From positions 1 to 6,399 of the forward strand of contig DATFCQ010000379.1 of the NCBI GenBank assembly GCA_035252905.1: a stretch of DNA of 6,399 bases. Direction: 5' to 3'. The notes under the pieces were generated by a model. That model worked only from the letters and a program-made list of their open reading frames with translations. It had not been told where the DNA came from and ran no database searches. The position numbers were made by a program, and so were the translations under genes. The stretch's first letter is position 1, and every line of letters starts with the position of its first letter. Below are positions 1 to 6,399 of this stretch, piece after piece. This DNA comes from AP-15 sp035252905 (GTDB lineage: Bacteria > Pseudomonadota > Alphaproteobacteria > ATCC43930 > CGMCC-115725).

Positions 1-1
1 C

Positions 2-1039
2 CGCTTTGTCAATCCGGCCGCCGAGCAGTTTCTCGGCTCCGGCGCGGCGGCGCTCGCCGGCAGCGCGCTCGCCGACCTCCTCGCGCCGGGAAGCGCCTTG
101 CTGGCGCTGGTCGATTCGGTCTGGCGCGGCGGCAACACAATCGCCGGCTACGACGTCGTGCTCGAAGGCCCGCGGATCGGCAGCCGGCTGGTCACGATCC
201 AGGCCGCGCCCCTGGAGCGCGGGCGGCCCTTCGATACCTCGGAAGCCCGCGCTCCCGAGGAGGAGGACCGACTCGTGCTGTCGTTGCACGAGCGCGCAAT
301 GGCCGAGAAGATGGACCGCCACCTGACCCGCGCCAAGGCCGTCCGCTCGTTGACCGCGATGACCGCCCTGTTGGCGCACGAGGTCAAGAACCCGCTGTCC
401 GGCATCCGCGGCGCGGCGCAGCTTCTCGAACAGGACCTGCCGCCGGCGCGGCGCGAATTGACCCGGCTGATCTGCGAAGAGACCGACCGCATCGTCGCGC
501 TTCTCGACCGCATGGAAGGTTTTGCCGACAGTCGCCCGGTCGAGCGCGGCGCCGTCAACATTCACGAGGTCTTGGGGCGGGTGCGCCGGATCGCGCAATC
601 GGGCTTTGCCCGCCACCTCCGCCTGATCGAGCACTACGATCCCTCATTGCCGCCGGTCCTCGGCAATCGCGATCTCCTGGTCCAGGTGTTCCTGAACCTT
701 GTCAAGAACGCCGCCGAGGCGGCGCCCCCTGCCGGCGGCGAAATCGTATTGACCACCGCCTACCGCTACGAGCGGCGCGTCCGGGTAGCCGGACAGGACC
801 GGCAGCATCTGCCGCTGATGGTCGCGGTCGGCGACAATGGCGAGGGCATTCCCGAGGACTTGCGTCCGCATCTGTTTGACCCGTTTGTCACGACCAAGCG
901 GAACGGCAGCGGGCTCGGGCTGGCCCTGGTCGCCAAATTGGTCGGCGATCACGGCGGCGTCGTCGAATTCGACAGCGAGCCGCGGCGGACCACCTTCCGC
1001 GTCTTTCTGCCGGTGGCCGCAGAGCAGGATAAAGGATGA
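2..1039 (+). CDS. ntrB: Nitrogen regulation sensor histidine kinase NtrB (5'-truncated by window edge)
   Basis: Cytoplasmic histidine kinase/phosphatase that, by family knowledge, reads nitrogen status through PII (GlnB) and controls phosphorylation of NtrC. The visible frame gives 345 residues ending in TGA. It is already open at base 2, so the start codon lies outside the window; the family is usually 350-400 residues, so only a short N-terminal part is lost. In fragment numbering, residues 1 to about 95 are the rest of a PAS domain (VNPAAEQFLG). The H-box is LLAHEVKNPLSG with phospho-acceptor His126 and the E-x-x-N phosphatase signature next to it. The N-box is FLNLVKNAAEAA (Asn232, Asn236), the G1 box is DNGEG (278-282) and the G2 box is GSGLGLAL (from about 302). 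No membrane segment is visible, as expected for NtrB. An ATGA overlap with ntrC implies translational coupling. The kinase assignment is secure; NtrB rather than another PAS kinase follows from the sequence and from ntrC directly downstream. Confidence 0.95.
   Translation, partial: RFVNPAAEQFLGSGAAALAGSALADLLAPGSALLALVDSVWRGGNTIAGYDVVLEGPRIGSRLVTIQAAPLERGRPFDTSEARAPEEEDRLVLSLHERAMAEKMDRHLTRAKAVRSLTAMTALLAHEVKNPLSGIRGAAQLLEQDLPPARRELTRLICEETDRIVALLDRMEGFADSRPVERGAVNIHEVLGRVRRIAQSGFARHLRLIEHYDPSLPPVLGNRDLLVQVFLNLVKNAAEAAPPAGGEIVLTTAYRYERRVRVAGQDRQHLPLMVAVGDNGEGIPEDLRPHLFDPFVTTKRNGSGLGLALVAKLVGDHGGVVEFDSEPRRTTFRVFLPVAAEQDKG
1026..1029 (+). promoter_or_regulatory. Ribosome binding site of ntrC inside the ntrB end
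   Basis: AGGA lies six bases before the ntrC ATG and within the last codons of ntrB. A second purine run (AAAGG, 1031-1035) abuts the ATG and is too close to serve on its own. With the ATGA stop/start overlap, this suggests that ribosomes finishing ntrB re-initiate on ntrC. The site is short and only moderately convincing. Confidence 0.45.
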
Positions 1040-2469
1040 GCGCAACGATTCTGGTGGCCGACGACGATCGCGCGATCCGCACGGTGCTGAAGGAAGCCCT
1101 GTTGCGGCTCGGGCACGAAGTGCGCATGACCGGCAGCGGCGCGACCTTGTGGCGCTGGGTTGCCGACGGCGAGGGCGATCTCGTCGTCACCGACGTGTTG
1201 ATGCCGGACGAGAACGGGCTCGACCTGATCCCGCGCATCAAGAAATTGCGCCCCGATCTGCACATCATCGTGATGAGCGCGCAGAACACATTGTTGACCG
1301 CGGTCAAGGCGACCGAGCGCGGAGCGTTTGAATACCTGCCCAAACCCTTCGACCTGAAGGAGCTGGTCGGCGCCGTCGAGCGCGCATTGTCGACCCCGCG
1401 CGGTCCGCTCGCCGCGAGCGAGGAGGAGGGCGAGGAGCAGTTGCCGCTGATCGGACGCTCTCCGGCGATGCAGGAGGTCTATCGCATCATCGCCCGATTG
1501 ATGGGGACCGATCTGACCGTATTGCTGATCGGCGAGAGCGGCACCGGCAAGGAGCTCGTCGCCCGCGCCCTGCACGATTACGGCAAGCGGCGCCAGGGCC
1601 CGTTCGTCGCGATCAACATGGCGGCAATCCCGCGCGAACTGATTGAGAGCGAATTGTTCGGCCACGAGAAGGGGGCGTTTACCGGCGCCACCGCGCGCAG
1701 TATGGGCCGCTTCGAGCAGGCGCAAGGCGGCACATTGTTTCTCGACGAGATCGGCGACATGCCGTTCGAGGCGCAGACGCGGCTGCTGCGCGTCCTGCAG
1801 GAGGGCGAGTTCACCGCGGTCGGCGGCCGCGCACCGATCCGCGCCGACGTCCGCATCGTCGCCGCGACCCATCGCGATCTGCGGCAATTGATCCGCCAGG
1901 GAATCTTCCGCGACGATCTGTTTTACCGCCTGAACGTCGCGCCGGTTCGCCTGCCGCCGTTGCGCGAGCGCCGCGAAGACCTGCCGGCACTGGTCCGCCA
2001 TTTTGCCCGGCAGGCGCAGGGCGAGGGTCTGCCGCTGAAGCGGCTCGACGAGGCGGCGCTCGAACGCCTCGCCGCCCATTCCTGGCCGGGCAATGTCCGC
2101 GAATTGGAAAATTTGATCCGTCGGCTGGCGGCGCTCCATGCGCAGGAGGTCATCGGCCGGGAGGTGATCGAGGCCGAACTCTCGGGCGGGATGCCGCCCG
2201 ATCCCGCCGAGACGGCCGGTGCGGAGGGGCTGGCCGGCGCCGTCGAGCGGCATATCCGCGAGTATTTTGCGGCGCATAAGGGCGGTCTGCCCCCGGCCGG
2301 GCTCTATGACCTCGTCCTGCGCGAGATCGAGCGCCCGCTGATCCGGCTGACCCTCGGCGCCACCCGCGGCAATCAGATCAAGGCCGCGCATCTCCTCGGC
2401 CTCAACCGGAACACCCTGCGCAAGAAGATCCGCGAACTGGACATCCCGGTAGTGCGCGGCGGCAAATAG
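1036..2469 (+). CDS. ntrC: Nitrogen regulation response regulator NtrC (sigma-54 activator)
   Basis: A 477-residue response regulator that, once phosphorylated by NtrB, oligomerises and uses ATP to open sigma-54 promoters of nitrogen assimilation genes. Receiver domain about 4-118: acidic pocket Asp10/Asp11, phospho-acceptor Asp53 (VTDVLMPDENG), Ser81, Tyr100 and Lys103 (LPKPF). AAA+ domain about 138-375: Walker A GESGTGKE (166-173), intact sigma-54 contact loop GAFTGA (213-218), Walker B GGTLFLDEIGDM (231-242) and FRDDLFYRLNV (291-301). A Fis-type helix-turn-helix lies near 443-468 (RGNQIKAAHLLGLNRNTLRKK). Length is normal for NtrC. The ATG overlaps the ntrB stop as ATGA, with AGGA at 1026-1029, six bases upstream, as a plausible ribosome binding site. 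All key catalytic, phosphorylation and sigma-54 contact residues are present, so the protein should be a full activator. The next gene, ntrY, is 219 bases away. Confidence 0.98.
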   Translation: MSATILVADDDRAIRTVLKEALLRLGHEVRMTGSGATLWRWVADGEGDLVVTDVLMPDENGLDLIPRIKKLRPDLHIIVMSAQNTLLTAVKATERGAFEYLPKPFDLKELVGAVERALSTPRGPLAASEEEGEEQLPLIGRSPAMQEVYRIIARLMGTDLTVLLIGESGTGKELVARALHDYGKRRQGPFVAINMAAIPRELIESELFGHEKGAFTGATARSMGRFEQAQGGTLFLDEIGDMPFEAQTRLLRVLQEGEFTAVGGRAPIRADVRIVAATHRDLRQLIRQGIFRDDLFYRLNVAPVRLPPLRERREDLPALVRHFARQAQGEGLPLKRLDEAALERLAAHSWPGNVRELENLIRRLAALHAQEVIGREVIEAELSGGMPPDPAETAGAEGLAGAVERHIREYFAAHKGGLPPAGLYDLVLREIERPLIRLTLGATRGNQIKAAHLLGLNRNTLRKKIRELDIPVVRGGK

Positions 2470-2480
2470 GCGTCGAAGGC

Positions 2481-2560
2481 GGCGGAATGCGCTCCGCTTC
2501 GCGGAGCTTTTCCGCCCCACACCATGAAGCGTAGGGCGGAAAAGCGCAGTGCATTCCGCC
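2481..2560. repeat. Inverted pair of REP-like palindromic units (BIME-like) between ntrC and ntrY
   Basis: Two related palindromes face each other. The outer arms GGCGGAATGC (2481-2490) and GCATTCCGCC (2551-2560) are perfect reverse complements, as are the inner arms TTTTCCGCCC (2508-2517) and GGGCGGAAAA (2534-2543). Each half also folds alone: GGCGGAA 2481-2487 pairs with TTCCGCC 2510-2516, and GGCGGAA 2535-2541 pairs with TTCCGCC 2554-2560. The right unit is preceded by GTAG (2531-2534, sharing its final G with the inner arm). The left unit, read on the minus strand, has GTGG in the same place. A GTAG foot beside an imperfect hairpin is the hallmark of REP elements mobilised by RAYT (TnpA-REP) transposases. 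The left arm matches the right arm's reverse complement except for two mismatches and a 10-base insertion that makes its inner hairpin perfect. The element begins 11 bases after the ntrC stop. Genome copy number cannot be seen here. Confidence 0.8.
2491..2511 (+). terminator. Possible Rho-independent terminator after ntrC, inside the REP-like element
   Basis: A perfect seven-base stem GCTCCGC (2491-2497) / GCGGAGC (2501-2507), with a three-base TTC loop, is followed directly by four Ts (2508-2511). It starts 21 bases after the ntrC stop. The shape fits an intrinsic terminator, but the T tract is short and the hairpin belongs to a larger palindrome that could fold differently. It may end or weaken ntrBC transcription before ntrY; partial read-through is equally possible. 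Confidence 0.4.
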
Positions 2561-2688
2561 GATCCTGCTGCGGCCTTTGTGCATTAAGGGCGTTTCGGTT
2601 TGGCGCCGTTTGCTTTAGGGTGCAACCCGGGCGGGGCGCCCGCGGCGCCGTTGCGGCGCGCTGCGGCGATGTCCGATAGAGGCTTGGG
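2561..2688 (+). other. ntrY leader region without recognisable promoter
   Basis: This is the 128-base stretch between the REP-like pair and the ntrY start. It is GC-rich and holds one compact hairpin, GGCGCC (2635-2640) / GGCGCC (2644-2649), with a CGC loop. I find no convincing -35/-10 pair. A sigma-54-like string, TGGCGCCGTTTGCT (2601-2614), has only eight bases between the GG and GC elements instead of ten, so I do not call it. No small gene is supported here. If ntrYX has its own promoter it is probably in this stretch. Confidence 0.4.
2678..2682 (+). promoter_or_regulatory. Ribosome binding site of ntrY
   Basis: AGAGG sits six bases before the ATG at 2689. An in-frame TAG at 2677-2679 rules out any start further upstream, so this site and the ATG fix the ntrY N-terminus well. 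Confidence 0.7.
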
Positions 2689-4912
2689 ATGGAGCTGACG
2701 CGGCGGGTTCGCAGCTGGGCCGGCCGGATCGGCCTGTGGCGCAAGGCGGCGATCGTGCTGGCGGCGGCGGCGCTCGCTTCGGGCATCGCCACCTATATGG
2801 CCTTGACCGGGGCGCCGCCCTTCGGCCCCGATCCCGACGCCGTCCTGTCCCTGCTCAACCTCGACCTCGTCCTGCTCCTGCTTCTCGGGGCGCTGATCGC
2901 CAAGCGCCTGTTCGAGGTCTGGGCCGAACGGCGGCGCGGCCTCGCGGGGTCGCGGTTGCAGGTGCGCTTGGTCGTCCTGTTCAGCCTGATCGCGGTCTTG
3001 CCGACGATCATCGTCGCCGTTTTTTCCTATCTGTTTTTCAGCTTCGGGGTCGAATCCTGGTTCAGCCATCAGGTGCGCACGGCGATTTCCGAATCGGTCA
3101 AGGTCGCCGAAGCCTATCTGCGCGAGCACCAGCAGGCGATCAAGGCCGACATCCTGGCGATGGCCAATGACCTCAACCGCGACGCGGTCGCGCTCTCGCT
3201 CGACCCGCAGCACCTCGCCCAGGTCGTCTCGGCGCAGGCGGCCCTGCGCGGATTGACCGAGGCGATGGTCTTCGACAACCGCGGGCACGTGCTGGCGCAA
3301 TCGAGCCTGTCTTTCACCTTGGGTCTCGAACCGGTCCCCGAGGAGGCGTTGCAGATCGCCAATGCAGGCGACGTCGCGATCATGACCAACGACAATGACG
3401 ACCGGGTGCGCGCGCTCGTCCGCCTCGACCAGTTCGGCAAGGTCTATCTCTACGTCGCCCGCTACATCGAACCGGGCGTCATCACCCATATGGAGGAAAC
3501 CCAGCGCGCGGCCGCGCAATACCAGCGGATGGAGGGGCAGCGCTCGGGCTTTCAGATCACCTTCGCCCTCATTTTCCTGATGGTGGCGATGCTGTTTCTG
3601 GTGGCGGCGGTGGTCATGGGCATCCATTTCGCCACCGGGATCGTGGTGCCGATCTCTCGGCTCGTCACCGCCGCCGAGCGGGTCAGCGGCGGCGATCTCG
3701 CCGCCCGCGTCCCCGAAGGCGACAAGGACGACGAACTGGCCTCGCTGGTCCGCGCCTTCAACCGCATGACCCAGCAGATCGAAAGCCAGCAGCGCGAATT
3801 GAAGGAGGCGAACCGGCAGCTCGACGACCGCCGGCGGTTCACCGAGACCGTGTTGGCCGGGGTGTCGGCCGGGGTCATCGGGCTCGATTCGCTGGGCCGC
3901 ATCAACCTGCCGAACCGCTCCGCCTCGGCACTGCTCGGCGTCGATCTCGAACAGGCGATCGGCCAGGACCTCGCCCTCGTCGCGCCCGAGGTCGCGGGAC
4001 TGCTCGACGAGGCCGAGCGCCGTCCCGACCGCCTCGCGCAGACCCAGGTGCAGGTCGCGCGCGGCAACAGCACGCGCACCCTCCTCGTGCGCATCGCCGC
4101 CGAGGCCGACGGTCACGAGGGCGGCTTTGTCCTGACCTTCGACGACATCACCGAACTGGTGTCGGCGCAGCGCAAGGCCGCCTGGGCCGACATCGCCCGC
4201 CGCATCGCCCACGAGATCAAGAACCCTCTGACCCCGATCCAATTGTCGGCCGAGCGATTGCGCCGCAAATACCTGAAGGAGATCAAGAAGGATCCCGAGA
4301 GCTTTGCCCTGTGCACGGACACGATCATCCGCCACGTCGGCGACATCGGCCGCATGGTCGACGAATTCTCGTCCTTTGCGCGGATGCCGGCGGCGGTCCT
4401 GCGGCCCGAGAACCTGGTCGAGATCGTGCGCCGCGCCGTCGTATTGCAGAAGACCGCCCATCCCGAGATCGCCTTTGCCACGGCATTGCCCGCCCATCCG
4501 GTCGTGGTCAATTGCGATTCGCGGCTCGCCGGCCAAGCGGTCGTCAACATCGTCAAGAACGGCATCGAGGCGATCCAGGCGCGAATCGCCGAGCGCGGCG
4601 GCGACCCGCCCGGCCACATCCGGGTGTCCCTGGCCCTGACCGCGGGCGAGGCCGCCGTCGTCGTCGAGGACAACGGCAAGGGGCTGCCGCAACAGGACCG
4701 CGAGCGCCTGACCGAGCCCTATGTCACCACCCGCGCAAAGGGCACCGGTCTGGGCCTCGCCATCGTCAAAAAGATCATGGAAGATCATGAGGGGGAGTTG
4801 GTGCTGGAGGATCGCGAGCCGATCGGGGCCCGGGTCAGCCTGGTATTTGCGCTCGGCGAGCGGGGCGGGCCCGATCCCTCGGACGAGAAGCGGGAGATGA
4901 GTGCCGTCAGTC

Positions 4913-4923
<11 letters not shown>
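2689..4923 (+). CDS. ntrY: Membrane sensor histidine kinase NtrY
   Basis: A 744-residue inner-membrane kinase that phosphorylates NtrX. Three hydrophobic segments lie near the N-terminus (about 19-39, 52-71, 94-117). A periplasmic loop of roughly 170 residues follows, then a fourth membrane segment at about 290-312. The cytoplasmic part has a HAMP linker (about 315-370), a PAS domain (about 384-488, with INLPNRSASALLG), and a DHp domain with the signature AHEIKNPLTPIQLSAERL and phospho-acceptor His508. The HATPase domain follows: N-box VVNIVKNGIEAI (Asn620, Asn624), G1 EDNGKG (Asp661, Gly663, Gly665) and G2 KGTGLGLAI (from 684). All catalytic boxes are intact and the length is normal. In relatives such as Brucella the NtrY PAS domain has been linked to haem-based redox sensing; nothing here proves that. 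The start is fixed by AGAGG at 2678-2682 and an in-frame TAG just upstream. The last 11 bases overlap ntrX. A polar tail of about 20 residues follows the ATPase domain. Confidence 0.97.
4892..4896 (+). promoter_or_regulatory. Ribosome binding site candidate for ntrX, inside the ntrY end
   Basis: GGGAG lies four bases before a GTG at 4901 and 16 bases before the ATG at 4913, both in the ntrX frame. It is too close for one start and too far for the other, so it does not settle the choice. No better purine-rich site precedes the ATG. Coupling to ntrY translation, whose stop is at 4921-4923, probably supplies the ribosomes. Confidence 0.35.
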
Positions 4924-6313
<1,390 letters not shown>

Positions 6314-6327
6314 ACACCAAGAAAGAC

Positions 6328-6399
6328 CCTCTCTCCCCGGTGGGGGGAGAGGGCAGGGTGAGGGGGGCTGCTTCGGGGCTCGCCTTACGGTTCCCCCCC
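6328..6399. repeat. Dispersed palindromic repeat downstream of ntrX, cut by window edge
   Basis: CTCTCCCC (6331-6338) and GGGGAGAG (6344-6351) form a perfect eight-base stem around the loop GGTGG. Next comes AGGGTGAGGGG (6355-6365), then a second potential stem, GGGGGG (6362-6367) with CCCCCC near 6393-6399, enclosing a 25-base loop. A CTCTCCCC/GGGGAGAG palindrome followed by AGGGTGAGGGG resembles a dispersed intergenic repeat I recall from many proteobacterial genomes. That resemblance is from memory, not a search. There is no T tract after the first stem, so it is not a classic Rho-independent terminator, though it could protect the ntrX mRNA 3' end. The segment 6314-6327 between the ntrX stop and the repeat holds nothing recognisable. 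The element probably continues to the right. Confidence 0.6.

Noticed and set aside
2481..2560. CRISPR array or tRNA-like structure in the ntrC-ntrY gap
   Set aside because: There are only two inverted units, no direct repeats with spacers, and no cloverleaf or CCA-type features.
2601..2614. Sigma-54-like promoter TGGCGCCGTTTGCT upstream of ntrY
   Set aside because: The GG and GC elements are separated by eight bases; sigma-54 promoters need ten. The resemblance is likely chance.
6331..6352. Rho-independent terminator after ntrX
   Set aside because: The stem is good but is followed by GGGCAGGGTGAGG, with no run of Ts. A repeat element is a better description.

Overview
The window is a complete-looking ntrB-ntrC-ntrY-ntrX nitrogen-regulation cluster from a GC-rich alphaproteobacterium. 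All four genes lie on the + strand and only ntrB is cut, by the left window edge. The adjacent NtrBC and NtrYX pairs, the NtrX signature around its phospho-acceptor aspartate (LDIWLQ) and the typical NtrY architecture point to Alphaproteobacteria. The high GC content and long open frames on the opposite strand fit a group such as Rhodospirillales, but the genus cannot be fixed from this sequence.

Layout: 2-1039 holds the 3' part of ntrB, a soluble PAS histidine kinase. 1036-2469 is ntrC, a sigma-54 activator with receiver, AAA+ and HTH domains, joined to ntrB by a 4-base ATGA overlap. 2470-2688 is the only sizeable internal gap (219 bases). It carries an 80-base pair of inverted palindromic (REP/BIME-like) units with a GTAG foot, part of which could act as a transcription terminator, followed by a GC-rich leader with a good ribosome binding site. 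2689-4923 is ntrY, a membrane histidine kinase with four predicted membrane segments, a periplasmic loop, HAMP, PAS, DHp and HATPase domains. 4913-6313 is ntrX, which overlaps the end of ntrY and encodes an NtrC-like regulator without a GAFTGA motif. 6314-6399 holds a second, different kind of dispersed palindromic repeat that runs off the right edge.

How the genes work together: by family knowledge, NtrB senses nitrogen status through PII and phosphorylates NtrC, which drives sigma-54 promoters such as those for glnA, glnK-amtB and nif genes. NtrY senses an extracytoplasmic or redox-type signal and phosphorylates NtrX, which probably acts at conventional promoters because its sigma-54 contact loop is missing. 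Cross-talk between the two pairs is known in relatives. I see no new system here. The points most worth a second look are the two palindromic repeat loci, the different sigma-54 competence of the two regulators, and the ntrX start.
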